From: Plesiocystis pacifica SIR-1
GTDB lineage: Bacteria; Myxococcota_A; Polyangia; Nannocystales; Nannocystaceae
DNA length: 58,356 nucleotides
Direction: 5' to 3'
Assembly: GCF_000170895.1 (NCBI RefSeq)
Contig: NZ_ABCS01000064.1
Span: forward strand, 1 to 58,356
Shown: piece after piece, positions 15,216 to 26,567 of the stretch
Numbering within the stretch: the stretch's first letter is position 1
Layout of the letters: every line of letters begins with the position of its first letter
Notes under the pieces: model-generated
What the model was told of the DNA's origin: nothing
The model's database searches: none
What the model saw: only the letters and a program-made list of their open reading frames with translations
Made by a program: the position numbers and the translations under genes

Positions 15216-15872
15216 TCAGGAGCCCGGAGTCACGCCGAGGTGCGCGGCGACTTCGGCGTCGAGGACCGGGTAGACGCGCTCGAGCGGCGTCTGGAGGCGG
15301 CCGAGTTGACGGCTGTCCACGAAGGTGCGCTGGGCGTGGACGAAGGGCGTGATGTCCTCGATGCCCCGGCACCAGCCTTCGGCGAAGGCGCGCAGGGTCG
15401 CGCGACGCAGGCCCAGCTGGATGGCGCGGCGCTCGAGCTTGCCTCCGCGGGGTCCGTGGTCGGGGTCCCACTGCAGGCGCACGTCGCTGCGGCGCCCCCG
15501 AGCTTGCCAGGTGGCCCGGTCGGCGTAGCGCTCGGCGACGAAGCTCGAGTGCACGGCCTGGCCGAGGATGGCGTCGAAGCCCGCGCGTTCGAGGTGCACG
15601 GCGAGGACCCGCTCCTGGTCGCGCTTCGTGGCCCATCCGCAGCGGAACATCATCCACAGGAAATTGGGCTTGATCCAGCTCATGCGCTCGAAGGACCAGG
15701 GACCGCCGAAGCGCTGATGCTTCACGGCCCAGGCCGCGATGGCCGGGTTGTAGGCCTGGTAGACGACGACCGCCTCGTCGTCGTAATGGGCGAGGACGTG
15801 GCGGCCGGTCTGGGGCCAGCGCTCGCGTTGCTCGAGGTAGGCCGCGACGCTGAGGCGAGCGGGGGCGGTCAT
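15216..15872 (-). CDS. DUF4291 family protein
   Basis: 218 residues. The sequence has DUF4291 family hallmarks: YDDEAVVVYQAY near the N-terminus, then SWIKPNFLWMMFRCGW, VLAVHLERAGFD, VRLQWDPDHGP and RRAIQLGLR. No signal peptide or membrane segment. The biochemical function of the family is not established. Its ATG (15872-15870) overlaps the TGA of RecN (15871-15869) in an ATGA arrangement, so translation is probably coupled and both come from the recN promoter. Inference: an accessory linked to DNA repair, on the basis of context only. Confidence 0.85.
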   Translation of the reverse strand: MTAPARLSVAAYLEQRERWPQTGRHVLAHYDDEAVVVYQAYNPAIAAWAVKHQRFGGPWSFERMSWIKPNFLWMMFRCGWATKRDQERVLAVHLERAGFDAILGQAVHSSFVAERYADRATWQARGRRSDVRLQWDPDHGPRGGKLERRAIQLGLRRATLRAFAEGWCRGIEDITPFVHAQRTFVDSRQLGRLQTPLERVYPVLDAEVAAHLGVTPGS

Positions 15873-17794
15873 GCGCTGCGCCGCTTGCTGCGGGACTTGG
15901 CGGGTTTCTTTGCGGTCGGCTTCTTGGCGGGTTTCTTTGCGGTCGGCTTCTTGGCGGGTTTCGTTGCGGTCGACTTCTTGGCGCTGGGCTTCTTCGCGAC
16001 CTTGGTCGCCTTCTTCTTCACGGCCTTGGTCGCCTTGCCCGTCTTCTTCTTGGCGGACTTGCCCGCGCTTCGCCAGCGCCGAGCCTCGTCGATGAGCGCG
16101 CGGGCGTGCTCGCGGGCGCTGGCGGTGACCCGCTTGCCTCCGAGCATGCGGGCGAGCTCTTCGACCCGGGCGTCCTCGTCGAGGGCGACCACCCGGGTCA
16201 CGGTGCGCCCGTCGACGACCTGCTTTTGAACGCGGAAGTGGGCGTCGGCGAAGGCGGCGATCTGCGGCAGGTGGGTGATGCACAGGACCTGGTGGTGGCT
16301 CGCGGCCTTGCGCAGGCGCGAGCCGATGGCCTCGGCCACGGCCCCGCCCACGCCCGCGTCGACCTCGTCGAACACGTAGGTGGAGACGCGCTGCTCCGTG
16401 GACAGCACGCTCTTGACGGCCAGGAGCACGCGGCTGAGCTCACCGCCGGAGGCGACCTTGGTCAGGGGCGCGAGGGGCTCGCCGGGGTTGGCCGAAAAGC
16501 GCAGCTCGGCCCGATCGCGGCCGCGCGGGCCGAGCTTGGGGGCTTCGTCGGCGTCGCTCTCGGACCGAGCGTCGAAGGGCTGGATGGCCACGGCGAGGCG
16601 GGCGTTGGGGATGTGCAGGGCGGTGAGCTCGGCCTCGACGGCGCGGGCGAGGCTGCCGGCCGCGGCCGCGCGCCGCTCGTGGAGCTCGTCGGCGAGGGCG
16701 AGGCAGCGCCGGTGCCGGCTCAGGGCCTCGGCCTCGAGCTCGCCGAGCTGCTCCTCGGCCCCCTCGAGGCTCTCGAGCTCCTCGCCCATGGCGGCGACGC
16801 GCTCGAGCAGCTCGTCGATGTCGCAGCCGTGCTTACGGCGCAGCCGCTCGAGCTCGTGGACGCGGTCTTGGACCTGCTCGAGCTCTCCGGGACCGCACTC
16901 GATGGCGTCGCTCATGCGCGCGGCCGCGCTGGCGGCCTCTTCGGCGGCGATCTGAGCGCTCTCGAGCTGCTCGGCCATCTCGTCGAGGGCGGCGAGCTTC
17001 TTGCCTTCACCCAGCCGCCGGGCCCGATCGAGGAGCACGGCGAGGCGGGAGGCGATGGCGTCGTCGCGCTCGTAGAGGAGCTGGTGGGCCTCGGCGGAGA
17101 AGCGCCCGAGCTCGTGGGCGTCACGGAGCAGGGTCAGGCGCTCGCGCAGGGCCTCGTGCTCGCCGGGCTCGGGGGCGACGCGCTCGAGCTCTTCGATTTG
17201 GAAGCGCAGGTAGTCCGCCCGCTGGAGTCGCTCGGCCTCGTGGTCGCGGATGTCTTCGACGCGCTGCACCAGGGCCCGCCAGCCGCGGTACTCGGCGGCG
17301 TAGCGCTCGAGCGGACCCTCGGGCCCGTCGAGCTCGGCGTGGGCGTCGAGGAGCTCGAGGTGGTGGCCGACGTGGGTGAGGCTGTGGTGCTCGTGCTGGC
17401 TGCAGATCTCGAGCAGCTCGCCCCCGAGCTCGCTGAGCACCGAGAGCGTGGTCAGGTTGGACTGGACCGCGGCGCGCCCCCGGCCCGAGCGCTTGAGCTT
17501 GCGCTCGACCACCAGCTGACCGTTCTCGAGGTCGAGGTCGTGGGTGTCGAAGAAGCCGCCGAGGCGGGCGTGCACGCCTTCGCGGACGGTGAACTGGGCC
17601 TCGACTCGCGCCGCCTCGTCCCCCTCGCGGACCAGCTCGCCCCGACCGCGCGCGCCCCGGAGCAGGGCGAGGGCGTCGACGATGATCGACTTGCCCGCTC
17701 CGGTCTCGCCGGTGAGCACGTTCATGCCCGGCTCGAACTCGAGGGCGACGTCGTCGAGGAGGGCCAGGCCCCGGATGTGCAGGTAGTCGAGCAC
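15869..17794 (-). CDS. recN: DNA repair protein RecN
   Basis: 641 residues. An SMC-like ATPase for double-strand break repair. The N-terminus LDYLHIRGLALLDDV and Walker A GETGAGKS lie within the first 45 residues; long coiled-coil arms occupy the middle; the C-terminal half has SGGELSRVLLA (ABC signature), FDEVDAGVGG (Walker B) and THLPQIAAFADAHF. GTG 17794 was chosen because it gives the canonical RecN start and lies 7 nt after TAGTCC; a start at 17833 would add 13 residues. The last ~60 residues are Lys/Ala/Pro/Thr-rich, like a histone H1 tail, and partly encoded by a 27-bp tandem repeat; this tail is not typical of RecN. It forms an ATGA-coupled pair with the DUF4291 gene. A hairpin array lies just upstream. 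Confidence 0.95.
   Translation of the reverse strand: MLDYLHIRGLALLDDVALEFEPGMNVLTGETGAGKSIIVDALALLRGARGRGELVREGDEAARVEAQFTVREGVHARLGGFFDTHDLDLENGQLVVERKLKRSGRGRAAVQSNLTTLSVLSELGGELLEICSQHEHHSLTHVGHHLELLDAHAELDGPEGPLERYAAEYRGWRALVQRVEDIRDHEAERLQRADYLRFQIEELERVAPEPGEHEALRERLTLLRDAHELGRFSAEAHQLLYERDDAIASRLAVLLDRARRLGEGKKLAALDEMAEQLESAQIAAEEAASAAARMSDAIECGPGELEQVQDRVHELERLRRKHGCDIDELLERVAAMGEELESLEGAEEQLGELEAEALSRHRRCLALADELHERRAAAAGSLARAVEAELTALHIPNARLAVAIQPFDARSESDADEAPKLGPRGRDRAELRFSANPGEPLAPLTKVASGGELSRVLLAVKSVLSTEQRVSTYVFDEVDAGVGGAVAEAIGSRLRKAASHHQVLCITHLPQIAAFADAHFRVQKQVVDGRTVTRVVALDEDARVEELARMLGGKRVTASAREHARALIDEARRWRSAGKSAKKKTGKATKAVKKKATKVAKKPSAKKSTATKPAKKPTAKKPAKKPTAKKPAKSRSKRRSA
15900..15980 (-). 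repeat. 27-bp tandem repeat encoding the RecN basic tail
   Basis: Three consecutive 27-bp units, plus-strand core GGGTTTCTTTGCGGTCGGC and variants, encode Lys/Pro/Ala-Lys peptides. The third copy carries two substitutions. The repeat is in frame. Confidence 0.75.
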
Positions 17795-17801
17795 GGCCGA
17801 G

Positions 17802-17807
17802 GGACTA
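17802..17807 (-). promoter_or_regulatory. -10-like TAGTCC before recN
   Basis: TAGTCC on the minus strand, 7 nt before GTG 17794. It supports the shorter RecN start. Confidence 0.45.
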
Positions 17808-17884
17808 GCATGTTCTGCGCCGATGTTCAGCACTGGCGGCGCAAATTCCGGTGGCCCGTGTTCTGGCCTGGATCATCTGCAGCT

Positions 17885-18339
17885 CAGAGGGTTGGCCAAA
17901 ACGAGTTTGGCCAACCCTCTGTCTACTTTAGCCGTCGTGGACGACGCCACGCCCTCCCTGCCCCACGTCCACGACTCAGAGGAGCGGCCAGAACAAGTCC
18001 TGTCCGCCCCTCTGTCTATTTTAACCGTCGTGGACGACGCCACGCCCTCCCTGCCCCACGTCCACGACTCAGAGGAGCGGCCAGAACAAGTCCTGTCCGC
18101 CCCTCTGTCTATTTTAACCGTCGTGGACGACGCCACGCCCTCCCTGCCCCACGTCCACGACTCAGAGGGTCGGCCAAAACGAGTTCTGGCCAACCCTCTG
18201 TCTATTTTAACCGTCGTGGACGACGCCACGCCCTCCCTGCCCCACGTCCACGACTCAGGGACTGTGAATGAATCCACAGTCCCTGACTATTTTGTCCGTC
18301 GTGGACGACGCCACACCCTCCCTGCCCCACGTCCACGAC
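17885..18339 (-). repeat. Array A: five units of alternating constant and variable hairpins
   Basis: This fills most of the gap between the SRAP stop codon and recN. In minus-strand sense each unit is a 42-nt constant hairpin (arms GTCGTGGACG and CGTCCACGAC, 22-nt G-rich loop), a 12-nt linker of the form GGYTAAAATAGN, a variable hairpin beginning CAGRG and ending CYCTG, and a single A. Constant hairpins are at 18298-18339, 18213-18254, 18120-18161, 18027-18068 and 17934-17975. Variable hairpins are at 18256-18285, 18163-18200, 18070-18107, 17977-18014 and 17885-17921. The period is 93 bp for the long units and 85 bp for the gene-proximal unit. The array starts on the base after the SRAP stop codon. 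It resembles BIME-type palindrome mosaics, but G-U pairs on the minus strand favour a transcribed RNA. The ~90 bp between the array and recN holds only the recN promoter. Confidence 0.9.
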
Positions 18340-19011
18340 TCAAAAGAGGCTCTGCTGCCGGGGAGCGGGCGGAGCGGGGCGGATGCACGCGGGGTCGTCG
18401 TTGCGCACGTCGTTGACCCGCTTCGACACGGGCGTGGCCTCGAGCAGCCCTCGCCGGCCCGGGACCAGGAGCTCGGGGGCGGCCTCGGCCCCAGCGTCGC
18501 TCAGCCACAGCCCGACGGCCTCGGGCTCGAGGATCGCCGGCATGCGGTGGTGGATCGGCGCGACGTCGGGGGAGGGCGCGGTGGTCAGGACGACGAAGCG
18601 CCCGCGCTCGACGAGCCCGGCGAACAACAAGAGCCCTCCGTCGGTGCGTCGAAACCAGTGCGGCGTCTTCTCGGCGCCGCCTTGGTTTCGGTGCCACTCG
18701 AAGAAGCCATCGGCTGGGATCACGCAGCGACCGCGCCGGAGCGCCGTGGACCACAGGCTGCGCGCAGGCTCGAGGGCGCGCTCGGAGCGGGCGTTGATCA
18801 ACAGGGCGCCGCCGCGCGGGTTGGGCAGGCCCCAGGGGACGCGGTCGAGGGTCCGGCCGGTGGGTCCTCGGCGCAGCAGCCAGTGGGGCTGGGTCGGGGC
18901 GATGTTGTAGCGCGGTCGGTAGTCCGGGAGGGCGCCGGGGTGTGTCGTCAGCCCGAGGGCCTCGATGAAGGCGTCGGGATCGGGGCCGGTGAGGGACATG
19001 CGACCGCACAT
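18340..19011 (-). CDS. SRAP-domain abasic-site protein (HMCES/YedK family)
   Basis: 223 residues, about the family's usual length. The initiator Met is followed by Cys2 (MCGRMS), which becomes the N-terminal nucleophile that crosslinks abasic sites in single-stranded DNA. Other family residues are visible: Asn in YNIAPTQ, INARSE, Glu in PADGFFEW and His in HHRMP. Established: SRAP proteins shield abasic sites during replication. Together with the downstream recN on the same strand this suggests a DNA-damage neighbourhood. TAGGCT lies 10 nt upstream of the ATG. The stop codon TGA directly abuts hairpin array A, so the array would form the 3' UTR of this mRNA. Confidence 0.93.
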   Translation of the reverse strand: MCGRMSLTGPDPDAFIEALGLTTHPGALPDYRPRYNIAPTQPHWLLRRGPTGRTLDRVPWGLPNPRGGALLINARSERALEPARSLWSTALRRGRCVIPADGFFEWHRNQGGAEKTPHWFRRTDGGLLLFAGLVERGRFVVLTTAPSPDVAPIHHRMPAILEPEAVGLWLSDAGAEAAPELLVPGRRGLLEATPVSKRVNDVRNDDPACIRPAPPAPRQQSLF

Positions 19012-19021
19012 GGGCGTGGGG

Positions 19022-19027
19022 AGCCTA
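19022..19027 (-). promoter_or_regulatory. -10-like TAGGCT before the SRAP gene
   Basis: TAGGCT on the minus strand, 10 nt before the ATG at 19011. Confidence 0.35.
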
Positions 19028-19138
19028 GCCCGATGTCAGGGGCGGCCGAAGGTGGTGCGTCAAGAGCGCCAGGCGGAGGCGAAGAAAAATCGAGCGGGCA
19101 CCCAACACTTCGCACCGCTCACACCTCTCGCCCATACG

Positions 19139-20524
19139 ATGAACGCACTCGTGACCGCTCCCGCCAACCGCTCCGAGCTCCTGGCCCACGACGACGGGCT
19201 CCGCGCCCTCGCGCGGGTGCTGACCCGGGAGGACGCGGAGGATCACGTTCAGGACACCTACGTCGCCGCGCTGAGTCACGAGGCGCCGCGCTCGGCGGGT
19301 CCGTGGATGCGCCAGGTGCTGCGCAACAACGTCCGGGACCAGGCGCGGCGTCACCGTCGGCGGCGGGAGCTCGCGCACTACGTCGAGCAGCCGGCAAGCG
19401 GGGCGAGCTCGGAGCTGCCAGAGGCGCAGGTGGCCGAGCACGAGGCGGCGCGCTTGCTCCGGGAGGTCCTGCGCGAGGTCGGCGAGCCCTACCAGGAGGT
19501 GCTCGAGCTGCGCTACTTCGAAGAGCGGAGCGCGGCGGAGATCGCCCGGGAGCTCGACCTGCCGCCGGGGACGGTGCGCTGGCGGTGCAGCGAGGGGCTC
19601 AAGCGCATGCGCCAGGCCCTCGACGCGCGCTCGAACGAGCAGGAGCGGCCGTGGATGGGCATGATGCTCGCGTTCGCGGGTCCGGGCGTGGTCGCGGAGC
19701 CGGCGAAGCCGGCCGCCAGCGCGGCGACGGGGCTGAAGTTGATGGCGGTCGGCGGCCTGACCGTCGCGGCGGTGTTGGTCGCGTCGATGGTCGGTTTCGG
19801 TGAGGGAGAAGAGCCCGGGGTGAGGGCACCGGTGGCGGCGCGGGTCGAAGCTGCGGCGGCGCCCGTCGAGGCAGACCTGCCCGCGGCCGAGGAGGCTGAG
19901 GTCGAGGCACCGGCGACGCCTGTGGGTCCGGGGGGCCCCGCGGGCGCGCCGGTGTCTGCTCCGACGCGCCCCGCTGCTCCGGAGGCGGCGGTCGAGGACG
20001 AGGTGCCGTCGGTGGATCGCCGGGCGGAGGCCCGCCAGTGCATGGAGGACGCGATCGCGGCCTTCAACGCCGGCCCGGAAGACGCTCCAGGAGCCGTCGG
20101 CCACCTCGTCGAGGCGGGGAACTGCGCCGAGGATGCCCACGCCATCGGCTACGGCGTGCAGATCAACCGGACCTTGCTCGAGCGCTACCCCGACTCGCTC
20201 TACGCCGAGGACGCCAAGGCCTCCCTGCGTCGATTGTTCGCCAGCATCGTCGACGCCGAGGCCGGGCTCGATACGGAGTGGGGCCAGGACTGCGTCGCGC
20301 CGCTCGAGGACGATGGCAGCGTCGAAGAGCGCCTCGTGGCCGCCCAGTGCCTGACCGACGCGGCCATGTTTGGGGCGGCCCTCGAGATGCGCCAGGGGCT
20401 GCTCGCGGACCTGGCCAAGGCCGACCTCGAGGCCAACGCCGAGGCGATGGAGGCGCTCGAGGGCAACATTGCGAAGTACAGCGAGATGGGCGCGGAGTGG
20501 CTCGAGTCGCCTGAAGACGACTGA
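19139..20524 (+). CDS. ECF sigma factor fused to a membrane segment and an extracytoplasmic domain
   Basis: 461 residues. Residues about 1-165 form a sigma-70 family ECF sigma factor: region 2 with LARVLTREDAEDHVQDTYVAAL and MRQVLRNNVRDQARRH, and region 4 with RYFEERSAAEIARELDLPPGTVRWRCSEGLKRM. A membrane segment follows at about 197-219 (LMAVGGLTVAAVLVASMVGF), then an Ala/Pro/Glu/Val-rich linker and a helical domain with two Cys pairs. The fusion would tether the sigma factor to the membrane with a sensor outside; activation could need proteolysis, which is inference. ATG 19139 is used here; GTG 19151, 10 nt after TACGAT (19135-19140), would also fit the window's start pattern. Confidence 0.85.
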   Translation: MNALVTAPANRSELLAHDDGLRALARVLTREDAEDHVQDTYVAALSHEAPRSAGPWMRQVLRNNVRDQARRHRRRRELAHYVEQPASGASSELPEAQVAEHEAARLLREVLREVGEPYQEVLELRYFEERSAAEIARELDLPPGTVRWRCSEGLKRMRQALDARSNEQERPWMGMMLAFAGPGVVAEPAKPAASAATGLKLMAVGGLTVAAVLVASMVGFGEGEEPGVRAPVAARVEAAAAPVEADLPAAEEAEVEAPATPVGPGGPAGAPVSAPTRPAAPEAAVEDEVPSVDRRAEARQCMEDAIAAFNAGPEDAPGAVGHLVEAGNCAEDAHAIGYGVQINRTLLERYPDSLYAEDAKASLRRLFASIVDAEAGLDTEWGQDCVAPLEDDGSVEERLVAAQCLTDAAMFGAALEMRQGLLADLAKADLEANAEAMEALEGNIAKYSEMGAEWLESPEDD

Positions 20525-20614
20525 ACCGAGAACAGAGCCTGGGGCGCCCCAGCGCTCGGGCGTGGGCGCGCTCCAAATCGCTCGCGCGTCGCCGGAACAG
20601 GGGGCGCGTCGCCC

Positions 20615-20620
20615 TATACT
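20615..20620 (+). promoter_or_regulatory. -10-like TATACT before the Ser/Glu-linker lipoprotein
   Basis: TATACT ends 6 nt before the ATG at 20627. It is one of the sites closest to the TATAAT consensus in the window. Confidence 0.55.
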
Positions 20621-20626
20621 CGGCCC

Positions 20627-22273
20627 ATGTCTTCGTCATGTACGCCCCGCCGGCTCCCTTGGACGAGCGGGCAGGGCCGTTCCCTCCTCGCCCTCTCGCT
20701 CCTCGCGCTGGGCTCGGCGTGTGCCGACGACGTCGTGTCGACGGACGAGGTTGGCGAGGATGGCAGCGGGGAGTCGAGCACGACGGGCACGGAGGAGGAG
20801 TCGAGCACGGAGAGCGAGTCGAGCACGGAGTCGACGAGTGAGGGCGAGTCGAGCACGGAGAGCGAGTCGAGCACGGCGTCGACGAGTGAGAGCGAGTCGA
20901 GCTCCGAGGGCAACGAGTGGGAAGAGGTCACCGACGGCTCGAGCGACACGGGCGAGCTGAGCGAGACGCTCTGCGCGTCGGGGCAGTGGCCGCCCGATCG
21001 CGTCGTGGCGATGATCGTCGGCGAGCAAGAGCCGCCCACGGTTCGGCTGCTGCGCGCCGACGGAGACACCATCCTCCTCGACACCAGCTTGCCCGGCGCG
21101 GCCGCGGACGCGGACGTCGAGGTGATCACCGCCAGCGGGGGCGAGTACGTCTTTGTTGGGGCTTACGACGCCGAGTCCGGGCTGGACCACGCGCTGTCGC
21201 GCTACCGCGCCTACGACCGGGACACCGGGGCGATCGTCTGGGAGCACGGCGAGACGGCGTGGGAGCCCGTGGGAATCTGGGGCGTGTTCATCAGCGCCGA
21301 CGGTCGGGCGGCCTTCACCGCGGACGAGGTCGGCCAGAACGAGGACACCTACTCGTCGCGGGTGGTCGACGCCGACGGCATCCTCAACGTGGGCCAGGGC
21401 AACGCCTACGGCGCTCCGGGGGCCGACGGTTGGATGACCATGAACGGCGGCGAGGACAGCAATTTTTGGCGCAACGCCGACACCCTGGAGACCATGGGCG
21501 GGTCCTACGGGGGCTTCGAGATCGGCCTGGACTCTTTCGACGAAGACGGCGTGCTGGTCTCCATCTCCAACGCCGACGACACCATCTCGATCGTCGAGGA
21601 GTACCTCGGCCAGGTCCTCGACATCACGCCCTGGCCCGAGGTCGAGGCGCGCTTCGCCGAGGGCTGGGGCCTGTCGAAGTCGAGCGTCGACCAGCGCTGG
21701 CTCATCCTCGACATGGACGACCAGGAGATCCTGTTGCACATGCGCGACGACGACGTCAGCGAGGAGTTCTCGTTGATCCCGCCGCCGGGGCAGGTCGAGC
21801 CGACGTGCAGCTACAGCAACGCGACCTTCAACCAGTTCGGCGAGCTGCTCTCGACCTGGCGGGGCGCCGACGGGGACCGGGTGTGGCGCAAGGACGCGCC
21901 CGGGATGGACTGGGTCGTGGAAGACTCGCTGCTGCCCATCGCCTACCTCCACCGATCGCAGCTGCGCGTCCTCGGGGAGGTCACCTACCTGCGCGGCTAC
22001 GGACCCGAGGAGTGGGTCTGCGGGGCCGCGCTCAACTGGGAGAACACGCCGCCGGAGACGCTGTTTGGATCCTCGCTGCAGCTGCTGCGGCCGAGCTCCG
22101 GGGTGAGCGTGATCTCCGACTACGGCAGCCGCCCGCGGGTCAGCCCCGGGGGCGTGTGCGCGGCCCGGCCGGTGTCCGACGACCCCGACGCGGTCTGGCG
22201 CATCGACGACCTCGTCGAGGACGTGTGGACCCCCGCTCCCGAGCCCGGCGTGATCGCCTGGCTGCCCGAATGA
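20627..22273 (+). CDS. Secreted lipoprotein with a Ser/Glu/Thr linker, function unknown
   Basis: 548 residues. A signal peptide ends at LALGSAC, a likely lipobox. Residues about 40-110 are a low-complexity linker built from short ESSTESES and STSEGESS-like repeats. The rest is globular and rich in Trp, Asp and Gly, with recurring blocks such as YRAYDRDTGAIVWEHG, GVFISADGRAAFTAD and RWLILDMDDQEILLHM. These suggest a beta-propeller (PQQ/WD-like) but no family is recognised with confidence. It is convergent with the VIT/VWA gene, with 15 nt between stop codons. Confidence 0.75.
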   Translation: MSSSCTPRRLPWTSGQGRSLLALSLLALGSACADDVVSTDEVGEDGSGESSTTGTEEESSTESESSTESTSEGESSTESESSTASTSESESSSEGNEWEEVTDGSSDTGELSETLCASGQWPPDRVVAMIVGEQEPPTVRLLRADGDTILLDTSLPGAAADADVEVITASGGEYVFVGAYDAESGLDHALSRYRAYDRDTGAIVWEHGETAWEPVGIWGVFISADGRAAFTADEVGQNEDTYSSRVVDADGILNVGQGNAYGAPGADGWMTMNGGEDSNFWRNADTLETMGGSYGGFEIGLDSFDEDGVLVSISNADDTISIVEEYLGQVLDITPWPEVEARFAEGWGLSKSSVDQRWLILDMDDQEILLHMRDDDVSEEFSLIPPPGQVEPTCSYSNATFNQFGELLSTWRGADGDRVWRKDAPGMDWVVEDSLLPIAYLHRSQLRVLGEVTYLRGYGPEEWVCGAALNWENTPPETLFGSSLQLLRPSSGVSVISDYGSRPRVSPGGVCAARPVSDDPDAVWRIDDLVEDVWTPAPEPGVIAWLPE

Positions 22274-22288
22274 GCGGAAGGGTTTACT

Positions 22289-25594
<3,306 letters not shown>

Positions 25595-25687
25595 TGCGAG
25601 GCCCCAACGTTCCGAGACCCCGATCGACTTTCTGTCTGGTCCTCGATGCGCGGCGATGAATCTTTCGAAGGGCGGGGGTGTAAGCGA

Positions 25688-26533
25688 TCAGCAATCGCTC
25701 GGCTCACGCCGAGGCTGCGCGTCGAGGCTCGCCAGGTAGGCCCGGGGCGAGGCGCCGACGGTGGCTTTGAAGTCCCGGCTGAAGTGGGCCTGGTCGGCGT
25801 AGCCCAAGCTCAGGGCGAGGGCCGCGAGGTCGACCCGTTCGCCCTCGGCCAGACGCGCGGCGGCCTCTTGAACCCGGAAGCGTCGAATCAGCGCCTTGGG
25901 CCCCACGCCGACGTGCTCGCGCAGCCGCCGTTGGAGCGAGCGCAGGGTCATGTCGCCGCGCTCGGCGAGCTGCTCGGCGCGGACCAGGTCGCGGTCTTCC
26001 CGGGCCAGGGCGACGAGGGCGTCGAGCTGGGCCATCCCGGGGTAGGCCTCGGGGTCGAGGGTTCGCAGCAGGGCCGAGAGCTGCTCGGCTCGGGCCGCGT
26101 CGTCTTCGGCCTCGCGCAGCTGCGCGTGCAGGGCGGGCGCGTCGACGCCGATGTCGGGGGCGAGGTCTCGGCTGTGGTCCGTGAGCGCGTGCATGGGCCC
26201 CCGGGCCGCGCGCAGGGCGTGGAAGCCCGCGGGTCGAAAGTTGATCCCGTAGACCGAGCCGCGCCCTTCGAGGTGGCGATCGTAGCGGCGCGTCCACACC
26301 CCGCTGAGGCTGAGCTGGTCGTGCTCGGCGACGAGGTTGGCGGCGGGGTTGGGGAGCACGGACTGGACGAAGGGCGCCGGCAGGTCCCAGTCGATGAGCC
26401 AGTAGTGGCTGACGAAGGCGCGCAGATCCGGCGGGGGCTCGAGGCGGCGCAGACGGAAGGCGCGCTCGGCCTGCTGCGGACGCAAGATGGCCCCCCGTAT
26501 CGAGGGTAGGTCGTGGGTGTCGCGTTTGTTCAA
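25688..26533 (-). CDS. AraC-family transcriptional regulator
   Basis: 281 residues. The C-terminal ~100 residues are an AraC/XylS double helix-turn-helix: MTLRSLQRRLREHVGVGPK and DLAALALSLGYADQAHFSRDF, followed by GASPRAYLA. The N-terminal part (FVSHYWLIDWDL; NLVAEHDQLSLSGV; GINFRPAGFHAL) matches the DUF6597-type ligand domain common in such regulators. TTG 26533 was chosen because the open frame begins there, 17 nt after a minus-strand TATGAT. It is divergent from the GFA-family gene and shares promoter DNA with it, so it may control that gene. Confidence 0.9.
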   Translation of the reverse strand: MNKRDTHDLPSIRGAILRPQQAERAFRLRRLEPPPDLRAFVSHYWLIDWDLPAPFVQSVLPNPAANLVAEHDQLSLSGVWTRRYDRHLEGRGSVYGINFRPAGFHALRAARGPMHALTDHSRDLAPDIGVDAPALHAQLREAEDDAARAEQLSALLRTLDPEAYPGMAQLDALVALAREDRDLVRAEQLAERGDMTLRSLQRRLREHVGVGPKALIRRFRVQEAAARLAEGERVDLAALALSLGYADQAHFSRDFKATVGASPRAYLASLDAQPRREPSDC

Positions 26534-26550
26534 GACTCGTCCGGACCCCG

Positions 26551-26560
26551 ATCATAGCCT
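26551..26560. promoter_or_regulatory. Overlapping divergent -10 elements
   Basis: On the minus strand TATGAT occupies 26556-26551, facing the AraC gene. On the plus strand TAGCCT occupies 26555-26560, 7 nt before the GFA gene's ATG. The two hexamers overlap by 2 bp, so the two promoters probably exclude each other. Confidence 0.5.
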
Positions 26561-26567
26561 GGCGATC

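Noticed and set aside
17873..18277. Minus-strand open frame through array A encoding repeats of SWTWGREGVASSTT
   Set aside because: The frame stays open only because the 93-bp period is a multiple of three. The sequence constraint follows hairpin pairing rather than codons, and there is no start signal.
17885..18339. CRISPR array
   Set aside because: The variable parts are themselves hairpins sharing sequence, two are identical, and the constant part is longer than usual. No cas genes are present.
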